A stretch of DNA of 64,000 nt, taken from NCBI GenBank assembly GCA_963677185.1, contig OY781889.1, positions 620,001 through 684,000 of the forward strand, read 5' to 3'. Positions 35,301-43,747 of this stretch are shown piece after piece. The position numbers and the translations under genes were made by a program. Under the pieces are notes generated by a model that saw nothing but the letters and a program-made list of their open reading frames with translations, did not search any database and was not told the origin of the DNA. The stretch is from G963677185 sp963677185. GTDB taxonomy: Bacteria; Bacillota; Syntrophomonadia; Syntrophomonadales; Syntrophomonadaceae. The stretch's first letter is position 1. Every line of letters starts with the position of its first letter.

Positions 35301-36147
35301 TGATAGAGCCGTCTTGTTTTATTAAATTGAAACTTATATCCAGGCTATTCACCGAGTGCGTAAGCGCTCCCAGAGATATTGCATCCACCCCGGTGGCAGC
35401 TATAACAGCGATATTGCTCTCGTTTACTCCTCCCGAAGCTTCCAGCATCACCCGGCCGGCATTTAGCTCAACCGCTTGTCTCATCAGGGCCGGGTCCATA
35501 TTATCAAGCATTATGATATCAACCCCGGCTTCCAGGGCTTCTTGCATATGCTCCAAGCTTTCGACTTCGACTTCGATCTTGACGGTTACCGGAATTGTCG
35601 TCTTAAGCTTTTGAACCGCTTCCTTGATCCCGCCGGCGGCGATTATATGATTGTCTTTCACCATGGCTCCGTCGTATAAACCAAAGCGATGATTGAATCC
35701 CCCGCCTACCCGAACCGCATACTTCTCCAGCATTCTCAGGCCAGGAGTGGTCTTGCGGGTGTCCAGAATTTTTACCGCCGGATTGCCTGCCAACTCCACC
35801 ATGCGGTTGGTCAGGGTGGCTATTCCGGAGAGCCTTTGCAGAAAATTAAGAGCCAGGCGTTCTCCTACCAGCAAGGAGCGCAGGCTGCCCTGGACCATTC
35901 CCAGTTTGTCCCCGGGCTCGATCTTCTCACCGTCATGTTTGTAAGCTGTGAACTGCGAATCTTGATCCAGCGAGGCAAACACCAGTTGCGCAATAGGCAG
36001 GCCGGCAATAATGCCGGGTGATTTGGCGAGCAGCTCTCCACAGCCTTGCTGACCGGCCTCGATCAGGTTGAAAGTGGTAATGTCACCATGGCCCACATCT
36101 TCGGCCAGAGCCATCTCAATTATTGATTTCAGGTTGATGCTATCCAT
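35290..36147 (-). CDS. nadC: Nicotinate-nucleotide pyrophosphorylase (carboxylating)
   Basis: A 285-residue quinolinate phosphoribosyltransferase, converting quinolinate and PRPP to nicotinate mononucleotide in NAD synthesis. Motifs: ALAEDVGHGDITT, RLALNFLQRLSGIATLT, LDTRKTTPGLRMLEKYAVRVGGGFNHR and MVKDNHI. AGGAG lies before ATG 36147. It is the last gene of the cofactor run, 100 bp past nadB, and its 3' end touches the tandem repeat array, with the stop codon about 10 bp inside the final terminal repeat. Confidence 0.97.
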   Translation of the reverse strand: MDSINLKSIIEMALAEDVGHGDITTFNLIEAGQQGCGELLAKSPGIIAGLPIAQLVFASLDQDSQFTAYKHDGEKIEPGDKLGMVQGSLRSLLVGERLALNFLQRLSGIATLTNRMVELAGNPAVKILDTRKTTPGLRMLEKYAVRVGGGFNHRFGLYDGAMVKDNHIIAAGGIKEAVQKLKTTIPVTVKIEVEVESLEHMQEALEAGVDIIMLDNMDPALMRQAVELNAGRVMLEASGGVNESNIAVIAATGVDAISLGALTHSVNSLDISFNLIKQDGSIKDQ

Positions 36148-36249
36148 ATGATTATATCTCCTCTGTGATAAATATTGGCGTCCCGCATGCAGGAACGAAG
36201 AAATGATTATCCTCTAAAAAAGGAGCGCTGCGCGAGGTTAACAGTTCGT

Positions 36250-37851
36250 TCAGCAGTTTACGAAGCTCATATGCCGCTGCCACAGAAGATCATCTCTTTC
36301 CGGGTAATCGGAGCGAAAATGAGCCCCACGGCTCTCTTTGCGCCATAGTGCCGCTTGAACCACCACCCGGGCAACACACAGCATATTTATTACTTCATAG
36401 AATTCCAGCGGGTTGTCACCTATGCTCATTGAGCTATAGAGCTCTTCCAGCCGGCGGTTGGCTTTGATAAGCACGCTTTCGTCTCTGATAATGCCTACAT
36501 TTTCCCACATGCATTTTTTCATCTCCTGTTTTACTATAGCCGGAAGCATGCCATTAGAGACCGGCCGGTGAATCCATTGGCTGTCATACTGTTGGTATAT
36601 CTCTTCAGCGCTGACCAGCCGGCGATATAGAATTTCTTCGGCCTGTTCAACAATCTTTTGCCCGAATACGATGCCTTCCAGAAGCGAATTGCTGGCCAGG
36701 CGATTGGCTCCGTGCACACCGGTGCATGCAACCTCTCCGCAGGCATATAGCCCGTCAATCCTGGTGTGCCCGTCTATGTCGGTCTTAACTCCTCCCATGG
36801 TATAATGGGCGGCCGGGGAAACCGGCACCAGTTCGGAGCGCATATCAATGCCCTTCTGTAAACATGCTTTATATATGTTGGGAAATCGCTTTTCAACTCC
36901 TTCAATATGCCGCATATCGATAAATACATATTCCTGGCTGGTAGCGAAAAGCTCCGCCAGAATCGCCCTGCTCACTACATCCCGGGGAGCCAGCTCCTCC
37001 AGGTGATGATAGCGTGACATGAAACGTTCTCCGGCATGGTTGATAAGATACCCGCCTTCGCCTCTTACCGATTCTGATATCAAGAAGCGCTGGTTGTCTG
37101 CACTATAGAGTACTGTAGGATGGAATTGAATGAACTCCAGATCTTCGAGTTCGCATCCGATGCGGTAGCAGGCGGCCATACCGTCGGCGGTCGCCACATC
37201 GGGATTGGTCGTAAACTGGTATAACTGCCCGGCTCCGCCTGTAGCTGCGATCGTTGCCCGGGCTATGTAAAGTGCTTCTTCGCCGGTTAACGCATTATGC
37301 ACCAGAGCTCCATAGCACTGGCTTCCGGCTTTATCCCCCAGAAAATCAATCAGAAAATGCTGTTCCCGCACTTCAATACGCGGGTGTTCCAGGCAGCGCC
37401 GCTCCAGGGCAATGCGAATAGCTTCACCGGTGGCGTCGGCGGCATGCAGAATCCGGGGCCGGCCGTGGGCACCTTCACGGGTCAGATCAACACTGCCGTT
37501 TTTCATATCAAAAGCAGTACCGGCGCTTATTAGTTCACGAACCCGGTCCGGGCCCTCCCGCACCAGCACATCCACGGCATTAATATCGCAGAGCCCGGCC
37601 CCGGCTTCCAGGGTATCCTCAAGATGGAGAAAGGGAGAATCCTCCTCGTTCACCGCTGCAGCGATCCCCCCCTGGGCCATATCGGTATTGGAGTCTTTAA
37701 TGCTCTTTTTGGTCAGAACCGTCACCTGGCCGAATTCCGCCGCTTTCAGAGCAGTGAACAAGCCTGCGATGCCACTGCCCAGGATCAGGAAATCCGAATA
37801 ATGAACCGGCAGCGCCGGCTTCAGCCGAGTAATATATCTGCTAATTATCAT
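36250..37851 (-). CDS. nadB: L-aspartate oxidase
   Basis: A 533-residue FAD enzyme that oxidises aspartate to iminoaspartate for quinolinate synthesis. The FAD-binding ILGSGIAGLFTALKAAEFG, DMAQGGIAAAV, the substrate loop HTMGGVKTDIDGHTRIDGLYACGEVACTGVHGANRLASNSLLEG and the C-terminal GAHFRSDYP are all present. Start ATG 37851 is 4 bp past the panD stop. nadA, the partner that condenses iminoaspartate, is not beside it and not in the window. Confidence 0.96.
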   Translation of the reverse strand: MIISRYITRLKPALPVHYSDFLILGSGIAGLFTALKAAEFGQVTVLTKKSIKDSNTDMAQGGIAAAVNEEDSPFLHLEDTLEAGAGLCDINAVDVLVREGPDRVRELISAGTAFDMKNGSVDLTREGAHGRPRILHAADATGEAIRIALERRCLEHPRIEVREQHFLIDFLGDKAGSQCYGALVHNALTGEEALYIARATIAATGGAGQLYQFTTNPDVATADGMAACYRIGCELEDLEFIQFHPTVLYSADNQRFLISESVRGEGGYLINHAGERFMSRYHHLEELAPRDVVSRAILAELFATSQEYVFIDMRHIEGVEKRFPNIYKACLQKGIDMRSELVPVSPAAHYTMGGVKTDIDGHTRIDGLYACGEVACTGVHGANRLASNSLLEGIVFGQKIVEQAEEILYRRLVSAEEIYQQYDSQWIHRPVSNGMLPAIVKQEMKKCMWENVGIIRDESVLIKANRRLEELYSSMSIGDNPLEFYEVINMLCVARVVVQAALWRKESRGAHFRSDYPERDDLLWQRHMSFVNC

Positions 37852-37855
37852 ATCC

Positions 37856-38212
37856 TTATTTCTTCTCGGTTATCTGATTCTTTTCATTGACAAAAACCAC
37901 CCTGGGCTTGTACTGTTCGCGGTCGGCAGCGTCAAGAACCGTATAGGTTATTATAATAATCATATCTCCAGGCTCTACCAGGCGGGCTGCCGCTCCGTTC
38001 AGGCACATAGCTCCGCTGCCGCGCTCGCCGTTGATTACATAGGTTTCGAAACGCGCCCCGTTGTTAATATTAACAATGGTGACTTTTTCGTTTTCAATAA
38101 TGTCCGCCGCATCCAGCAAGTCCTCATCGATGGTTATGCTGCCCACGTAGTTCAGATTGGCCTCTGTAACTACCGCGCGGTGTATTTTGGATTTGAGCAT
38201 ATACCGAAGCAC
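37856..38212 (-). CDS. panD: Aspartate 1-decarboxylase
   Basis: A 118-residue pyruvoyl enzyme making beta-alanine from aspartate for pantothenate. The self-cleavage site Gly24-Ser25 is seen in YVGSITID, and later NGERGSGAMCLNGAAARL and VVFVNEKNQI are typical. It lies 3 bp past panC. Maturation would cut it into a small beta chain and an alpha chain with an N-terminal pyruvoyl group. Confidence 0.97.
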   Translation of the reverse strand: MLRYMLKSKIHRAVVTEANLNYVGSITIDEDLLDAADIIENEKVTIVNINNGARFETYVINGERGSGAMCLNGAAARLVEPGDMIIIITYTVLDAADREQYKPRVVFVNEKNQITEKK

Positions 38213-38215
38213 CGT

Positions 38216-39064
38216 TTACACCTCCACCATAATGTTATCTAACAGTCTCGTTTTACCAAATTTCACAGCCAGAGCTATAAGCACCGGCCCGGATAATTCT
38301 TCAATATTCTTGAGTTCACCGGTTTCAACGATTTCCACATAGTCAATATTCGCCGCTTCCCGGGCCATGATGTTTTCCGCCAGGAAGGTCTTCAGAACCG
38401 ATGCACTGCGCTCACCAGCAGCGATTTTTTCCCGGACCGCTGCCAGGGTTTGATTTAGCACCAGGGCCTGCTGCCGTTCTTCGGGCGAGAGGTAAACATT
38501 CCGGGAACTCAATGCCAGGCCGTCAGATTCACGCACGATTTGCACACCCTGGATATCAATGGGGAAATTTAACTCTCGCACCATCTTCTTTAAAATCAGC
38601 AGCTGTTGAGCATCCTTCCACCCGAAAAAAGCAGTGTCCGGCAGGCAAATATTAAAAAGCTTGCTGACTACCGTGGTCACTCCCCTGAAATGGTGGGGGC
38701 GAGACCGTGCGCAGAGCTTCCCGCTTATCTCTCCGAATACTTCAACATAACTGTTATAACCTTCTGGATACATTTCTTTGACTGCCGGAGCAAATACCAC
38801 ATCAGCTCCAATCGGCTCCAAAAGCGCCGTGTCCCTGGCCAGGTCGCGGGGATAATCGTCATAATCCTCTCCCGGCCCGAACTGAGTGGGATTGACAAAT
38901 ATGCTTACTATGACCCGGTCACAGGTTTCGCGGGCCTGGCGCACCAGGGTCAAATGCCCTTCGTGCAAATATCCCATGGTCGGGACCAGCCCGATGCTCT
39001 GCCCGGCCTTTTTCTGGGCCAGCACCCATTCCTGGGTTTCCCGGATGCTTGTCATCACCTGCAT
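38216..39064 (-). CDS. panC: Pantothenate synthetase
   Basis: A 282-residue ATP-dependent ligase joining pantoate and beta-alanine. Motifs: LVPTMGYLHEGHLTLVRQA (HIGH-like), IFVNPTQFGPGEDYDDYPRD, FGWKDAQQLLILKKMV and GLALSSRNVYLSPEER. Length is normal. It follows panB with a 104-bp gap that contains a 10-bp hairpin. Confidence 0.97.
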   Translation of the reverse strand: MQVMTSIRETQEWVLAQKKAGQSIGLVPTMGYLHEGHLTLVRQARETCDRVIVSIFVNPTQFGPGEDYDDYPRDLARDTALLEPIGADVVFAPAVKEMYPEGYNSYVEVFGEISGKLCARSRPHHFRGVTTVVSKLFNICLPDTAFFGWKDAQQLLILKKMVRELNFPIDIQGVQIVRESDGLALSSRNVYLSPEERQQALVLNQTLAAVREKIAAGERSASVLKTFLAENIMAREAANIDYVEIVETGELKNIEELSGPVLIALAVKFGKTRLLDNIMVEV

Positions 39065-39121
39065 TGGAGAGCCTCCTCGCTCATAATAACTACATGCCTG
39101 TCTTTAATATCTTAAGGATGA

Positions 39122-39152
39122 GGCCGGTTCCGAATCCTGGCCGGAACCGGCC
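39122..39152. repeat. Inverted repeat in the panB-panC gap
   Basis: GGCCGGTTCC (39122-39131) and GGAACCGGCC (39143-39152) form a perfect 10-bp stem with an 11-base loop between panB and panC. No T run follows, so it is more likely an mRNA processing or stability hairpin than a terminator. Confidence 0.6.
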
Positions 39153-39168
39153 GGTTATGCGTTTATAA

Positions 39169-39999
39169 CTAATACAGCTTCTTAAGGACCTCGTCGGAGA
39201 TTCCGAAAGTATGCTCTTCCGCAGGGAAGAATCCCTGTTCCACCTCTGTCTTATACTGTTTTACCGCTTCAGTAATTAGCGGTTCCAGGTTGACAAAGCG
39301 CTTAACGAATTTCGGGATATGGCCTTTGAAAAATCCCAGCATATCGTTGACTACCAGTACCTGCCCGTCACATTGCGGGCCTGCTCCGATGCCTATGGTC
39401 GGTATGGAAACCTCCTGGGTAATCCTTTCCGCCAGCCTGGCAGGCACACATTCCAAAACGATTGCAAAGGCCCCGGCTTTTTCCATGGCGATTGCATCTT
39501 CAATCAGGCGGTTGGCTGTTTCCAGATCCTTGCCCTGTACCTTGAATCCACCAAATTGGTGCACTGATTGAGGGGTCAGCCCGATATGAGCCATCACCGG
39601 TATCTGGGCGTCAATTATCCCTTTAACCGTATCCACTCTTTCCTGGCCGCCTTCTATCTTCACCGCATGGGCTCCTCCCTCCTGGAGGAATCGTCCGGCG
39701 TTGCGCACGGCTTCAGGCACTGAAATGTGGTAGGAGAGAAAGGGCATGTCACCTACTATGAGGCAGTTCTTTGCGCCCCGGCTAACCGCCCTGGTATGAT
39801 GAATCATCTCGTCCATGGTTACGGAAAGAGTGGTTTCATATCCCATTACCACCATACCCAGCGAGTCGCCCACCAGAATGACGTCGATGCCGGCTTCATC
39901 CACCAGCGCCGCCGTTGAATAATCATATGAAGTAAGCATGGTGATCTTCTCGCCCCGGGTCTTTTTATCTTTTAACATTGTTGTTGTTATTTTTGCCAC
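39169..39999 (-). CDS. panB: 3-methyl-2-oxobutanoate hydroxymethyltransferase
   Basis: A 276-residue enzyme adding a hydroxymethyl group from methylene-tetrahydrofolate to ketoisovalerate, giving ketopantoate. Motifs: MLTSYDYSTAALVDEAGIDVILVGDSLGMVV, GDMPFLSYH, HAVKIEGG and IGIGAGPQCDGQVLVVNDMLG. It lies 12 bp past the DUF2520 gene, which may supply the next pathway step. The neighbouring folate genes make the precursor of its co-substrate. Confidence 0.97.
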   Translation of the reverse strand: MAKITTTMLKDKKTRGEKITMLTSYDYSTAALVDEAGIDVILVGDSLGMVVMGYETTLSVTMDEMIHHTRAVSRGAKNCLIVGDMPFLSYHISVPEAVRNAGRFLQEGGAHAVKIEGGQERVDTVKGIIDAQIPVMAHIGLTPQSVHQFGGFKVQGKDLETANRLIEDAIAMEKAGAFAIVLECVPARLAERITQEVSIPTIGIGAGPQCDGQVLVVNDMLGFFKGHIPKFVKRFVNLEPLITEAVKQYKTEVEQGFFPAEEHTFGISDEVLKKLY

Positions 40000-40011
40000 T
40001 GGCGTACCTCC

Positions 40012-40911
40012 CTAACTGGCCGCAGCCATATTGGTCATCTGACGCAAAAATACCCCTTGCAGATCCTCCATGTCCTGCTGGTCAATGCTGCCTTTTTCCA
40101 GGGCAACCCGGGCGGTATAATAGCCCAGCCAGCTGTACAGGTAAATCTGTTCGGGGGAAAGCTTTTCCATGCAATCCAGATGACCGGCAACGGTGCCGAG
40201 ATCGCCTCTGGATATTGGTCCGGTCAGGGCCCGGGGCAGCCCGATGTTTTCCACGTTCTTGACTGTGCCCTTAATCAGGGGCATCAGGGCGCGCTCCGCC
40301 ATATCCCGCGGAATACCCGTGGTTTCAAGCATTTTTATTCCAAAATCAATAACGGTTACCAGGTAATTGGAGACCACACAAGCGCCCGCATGATACATTG
40401 GCTTGGCCTCGGCCTCAATATAAAAATATTCGCCCCCGAGGCTGTCCACTATGCGCCGGGCATCGTCACGCAGCTCGGGTTCGCCTTCAATACTGAAAAC
40501 TGAACCGGCCAGGTTAGCGATGGCTTGTTCCGGAGACGCAAAAGCCTGCAATGGGTGAATAGACACCGTGCGAGCGCCGCCCTCCCGTGCCCTCGAAAGT
40601 GTTTCAGAGGACAGGGCTCCGCTCATATGAATTATCATCTGTTCTTTTTGAAAGGATTCCTGTTCGGCTAACTGATCAACCACCGTTTTTATTTGAGTAT
40701 CGCTTACGGTAATAAATAAGATTTCCGCCGTTTGTGCAACAATATGCGGTGAAGGACACAACCGACCGCCAGTCCTCGCACAGAGCATTTTGGTAGATTC
40801 AGGTTTAACATCGAAGATACCTGTAATCTCGTAGCCCTTTTCGGCAAGAACGATTCCTACGGCTGTCCCTACTACTCCGGCGCCAATGATTCCAACTGTA
40901 TTTCTCATCAT
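40012..40911 (-). CDS. Rossmann/DUF2520 oxidoreductase, possible ketopantoate reductase
   Basis: A 299-residue protein with an N-terminal NAD(P)-binding fold (VGIIGAGVVGTAVGIVLAEKGYEITGIFD) and a C-terminal DUF2520 helical domain (AGACVVSNYLVTVIDFGIKMLETTGI, PLIKGTVKNVENIGLPRALTGPISRGD). It is the first gene of the pan group, 12 bp before panB. The panBCD set here has no panE, so this protein may reduce ketopantoate to pantoate, as described for a non-PanE reductase (PanG) in some bacteria; whether it belongs to the same family I could not check. An acetohydroxyacid isomeroreductase could also do this step. Confidence 0.85.
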   Translation of the reverse strand: MMRNTVGIIGAGVVGTAVGIVLAEKGYEITGIFDVKPESTKMLCARTGGRLCPSPHIVAQTAEILFITVSDTQIKTVVDQLAEQESFQKEQMIIHMSGALSSETLSRAREGGARTVSIHPLQAFASPEQAIANLAGSVFSIEGEPELRDDARRIVDSLGGEYFYIEAEAKPMYHAGACVVSNYLVTVIDFGIKMLETTGIPRDMAERALMPLIKGTVKNVENIGLPRALTGPISRGDLGTVAGHLDCMEKLSPEQIYLYSWLGYYTARVALEKGSIDQQDMEDLQGVFLRQMTNMAAAS

Positions 40912-41013
40912 TTGACCTCCCGAAAAGACTGGCCTTCCGTTTCAGCCTGTCTTTCCCGTCTCATTCCTGTAAGGTTACAAGCGGTTTTCGGAGTGTAGCA
41001 GCTAAATGCGCCT

Positions 41014-41505
41014 TTATTCAATTTTTATTACACGTTCCGCGCTTTCGTTAAGCCGTTTCGTTATTATATCAGTGATCTTTCGTCCTCCGGGCAGAACCAA
41101 TTCCGGTTCCAGTTCAACCAGGGGGGCCAATACAAACAGTCGTTCCGTCAAATAGGGATGTGGAACTATTAAATCCTCTTCTTCTATAACCTCCATTCCA
41201 TATAAAAGTAAATCCAGGTCTATATTCCGGGGACCCCACTTTATTCCGCGCTGGCGTCCCAATTTAATTTCAATGTCAATCAGCGCTTCCAGCAAGCGCC
41301 TGGCTTTCAATTCTGTTTCAAGACGAACCGCAGCGTTATAAAAATCGCTTTGCTCCGTATATCCCCAAGCGGGACTTTCATATAAAGAAGATACACCCGT
41401 CACCCGGGTTTCAGGTATCTCCCGCATGCTTTCCAGGGCTCGATTCAGGTTGTTCTTCCGGTCTCCCAGGTTAGAGCCCAACCCTACAAAGGCAATCAAA
41501 CCCAA
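41014..41505 (-). CDS. folK: 6-hydroxymethyl-dihydropterin pyrophosphokinase
   Basis: About 163 residues from TTG 41505, chosen because GAGG lies 6 bases upstream and the protein then starts GLIAFVGLGSNLGDRKNNL at the family's normal length; the frame is open to 41601. HPPK motifs YESPAWGYTEQSDFYNAA and GPRNIDLDLLLYG are intact. It transfers pyrophosphate from ATP to the pterin in folate synthesis, between the FolB and FolP steps. Confidence 0.95.
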   Translation of the reverse strand: MGLIAFVGLGSNLGDRKNNLNRALESMREIPETRVTGVSSLYESPAWGYTEQSDFYNAAVRLETELKARRLLEALIDIEIKLGRQRGIKWGPRNIDLDLLLYGMEVIEEEDLIVPHPYLTERLFVLAPLVELEPELVLPGGRKITDIITKRLNESAERVIKIE

Positions 41506-41612
41506 AATAGTCCTCGCTCCGTTACGAAAAGCCGAATTTTCTGAACACTTGCATTCTTCCATGTTATGTGCATATAAGTTAACACAGTATTTACCCGGCA
41601 AGCAAGCTAAAC

Positions 41613-41972
41613 TTATCGAGAAATTCGGATAGTGACTCCAAAAAATTCAAAAGCACCCTTTACAGGGGCTTCCGGTTTCTTCAGCTCCAGCTCGACTGCA
41701 TCCAATCTTGGAAATGCGTCCAGCAGGGCCTGGCCTATCTCCGCCGCCAGTCGCTCCAGCAAACAGCGGGGTGGTCCGGTCATTATCTCGGATATGATGC
41801 GATAGGCTTCAGCGTAGTCCACTGTATCATTGAGCTCATCACTCTGCATAGCTGCTGACAGATCCAGGAACATGTGAAGATCCAGCACGAATAACTGCGG
41901 CTGCTCGGTTTCTTCGGGCAGGCAACCGTGAATAGCTCTAAATTCCAGGCCTTTAGCTGTTATACTGTCCAT
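41613..41972 (-). CDS. folB: Dihydroneopterin aldolase
   Basis: A 119-residue protein with the FolB fold: ITAKGLEFRAIHGCLPEETEQPQLFVLDLHMFLDL, DELNDTVDYAEAY and LLERLAAEIGQALL, ending ELKKPEAPVKGAFEFFGVTIRI. It releases glycolaldehyde from dihydroneopterin. Its start overlaps the folP stop by 20 bp, so translation is coupled. Confidence 0.96.
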   Translation of the reverse strand: MDSITAKGLEFRAIHGCLPEETEQPQLFVLDLHMFLDLSAAMQSDELNDTVDYAEAYRIISEIMTGPPRCLLERLAAEIGQALLDAFPRLDAVELELKKPEAPVKGAFEFFGVTIRISR

Positions 41973-43182
41973 GTTTCCCCACTACCGAATCGGCCATCAT
42001 GGCAGCACGCTTGCTTGCCCTGACATCGTGTACCCGGATGATGCTGGCTCCGTTGGCTATGCTTAACACCAGTACTGCCAGGCTTCCTTCCAGGCGTTCA
42101 TCTACTTCCAGGCCCAGCACATGACCGATAAAGCGTTTGCGGGACGCTCCCACCAGCAACGGGTAGCCCAGGCTCTTGAATTCTGCCAGCTTTTCTACCA
42201 GCAGGCAGTTTTCAGCTGGATTCTTCCCAAAGCCGATGCCGGGATCAAGAATCAGCCGTTCTTTTCCAATACCCGCGGACCTGGCCATGTTTGCGATGGA
42301 TTTCAATTCTGTGCATATATCGCTGACCATATCTATGTAAGGTTTCTCCTGGTCTTTTTGAAGGCGGTTATGCATGAGTATTACCGGGGCATCCGAGTCT
42401 GACAGAACTGGCAGCATATCCTTATCCAACTGCAGCGCCCCAATATCATTTATAATGTGGGCCCCGCAGGCCAGAGCTTCGCTGGCTACCCGGCCACGGA
42501 AAGTATCAATCGAAATGATTAGATCGTGTCCGGCCAATTTTTCCAGAACAGGCATTATTCTCCTCAGTTCCTCGCTTTCGTCGGCCAGCTCACTGCCGGG
42601 GCGGCTGGAAACCGCGCCTACATCAATAATGTCAGCGCCTTCCTCCTTCATTTCCAGGGCGCGTTCCAGGGCCTGGACCGGCTCCAGGTAACGGCCGCCG
42701 TCGGAAAAGGAATCGGGAGTTACATTGAGAATGCCCATGATATGAGTGCGTTCCGCCAGGTTTAACCGCGCCCCTCCCGGCAATTGCATTACCGGTGGCG
42801 CAGCTTCGAATGAGGAAAGTATATGCTCCACTTCCAGGGCCAGGTTATTCAGTCCAAAAGGCTGGCTGTGCAGGACTTTCAACACCTGGCGGTGTTGGAC
42901 CATCGTGCCCATTAACAAAACATCGGTCACGCCGCTGGCATAGACCGATTTGCGGCTGACTGCGGCTTCCGCGCCAACAGCCAGCATCTCTTGTTTAATT
43001 ATATTAGCCGCTTTGCATTCAACATCTTTCAAGCGAATCAGTCGGAATTCGGCCTTGCCCTGCATTGCGGCCCGGCCTTCCGGACTGACCCCCAGAGATT
43101 CCATTAATTGCAGCGCTTCCTGGCGATTCCTGACCATCACAGCATGGTGGCCGCGGGCGTCAAACCCTTCTGCTTCAAGCAT
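41953..43182 (-). CDS. folP: Dihydropteroate synthase with N-terminal extension
   Basis: A 409-residue protein. The C-terminal ~265 residues are a standard DHPS TIM barrel (HIMGILNVTPDSFSDGGRYL, GADIIDVGAVSSRPGS, LACGAHIINDIGAL, LILDPGIGFGKNP, GASRKRFIG). It joins pterin pyrophosphate to p-aminobenzoate and is the sulfonamide target. The N-terminal ~135 residues (RNRQEALQLMESLGVSPEG..., VTDVLLMGTMVQHRQVLKVL) are an extension absent from the E. coli enzyme but seen in some anaerobes; its role is unknown. It lies 5 bp past the HD gene. Confidence 0.95.
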   Translation of the reverse strand: MLEAEGFDARGHHAVMVRNRQEALQLMESLGVSPEGRAAMQGKAEFRLIRLKDVECKAANIIKQEMLAVGAEAAVSRKSVYASGVTDVLLMGTMVQHRQVLKVLHSQPFGLNNLALEVEHILSSFEAAPPVMQLPGGARLNLAERTHIMGILNVTPDSFSDGGRYLEPVQALERALEMKEEGADIIDVGAVSSRPGSELADESEELRRIMPVLEKLAGHDLIISIDTFRGRVASEALACGAHIINDIGALQLDKDMLPVLSDSDAPVILMHNRLQKDQEKPYIDMVSDICTELKSIANMARSAGIGKERLILDPGIGFGKNPAENCLLVEKLAEFKSLGYPLLVGASRKRFIGHVLGLEVDERLEGSLAVLVLSIANGASIIRVHDVRASKRAAMMADSVVGKHGQYNS

Positions 43183-43187
43183 TTTTC

Positions 43188-43712
43188 CTAATACTCCAGG
43201 CTATATAAAGGCTTTTCCTTGCGGGCAAAGCGCGGGCATTCTGCCCATATCTCGCAGTGGCTGCAAACCCGGCTCAGGTTGTCGGCTCTCAGAATACGCT
43301 CACCCAGGAAAGACATGTCCCGGTTCAGATTGCGGTGTTCATATATAGCCCGGCAGATAATTTCACTTTCATTCGGCGTGAAATAAGAACTGGCCAGGAT
43401 GTCTTTGGCCAGGCGCGAACCACTGGCAGCATGATCCAGGCCGGTTTTATACTCCTGCCACTTGCCGATGTCATGCAGCAGCCCGGCTGCATAGATCACT
43501 TCTTTGCCAGCCAGCTTGCCTGTCAGTTCAGCATCACGAACGAAAAAATTGAGGTCGTTGTTTTCCAGTATAAGAATATAGGCAATGCGGGCTACATCAA
43601 TATGATGGCGAATATCGTGAGGACAGAAGGTTAATGATGCTTCTTCCTCCTGGTTGCGCCGCAGGTATTCATTGTACTGTTCATCCTTCATTAGCAGGTC
43701 AATTCTCTTCAT
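43188..43712 (-). CDS. HD-domain phosphohydrolase
   Basis: About 174 residues from ATG 43712 (GGTGGAG upstream). An HD domain is clear: H in DIRHHIDVARIAY, the HD pair in GLLHDIGKWQEY and a later DH in GLDHAASGS. The C-terminus has a cysteine cluster CSHCEIWAECPRF that may bind metal. Such small HD proteins hydrolyse nucleotides or cyclic dinucleotides; the substrate is unknown. Placed between ftsH and folP, it might act on a pterin or nucleotide precursor, but that is only inference. Confidence 0.85.
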   Translation of the reverse strand: MKRIDLLMKDEQYNEYLRRNQEEEASLTFCPHDIRHHIDVARIAYILILENNDLNFFVRDAELTGKLAGKEVIYAAGLLHDIGKWQEYKTGLDHAASGSRLAKDILASSYFTPNESEIICRAIYEHRNLNRDMSFLGERILRADNLSRVCSHCEIWAECPRFARKEKPLYSLEY

Positions 43713-43747
43713 ACTCACTCCACCTCAAGTTTTTCTGCCGGATATTA

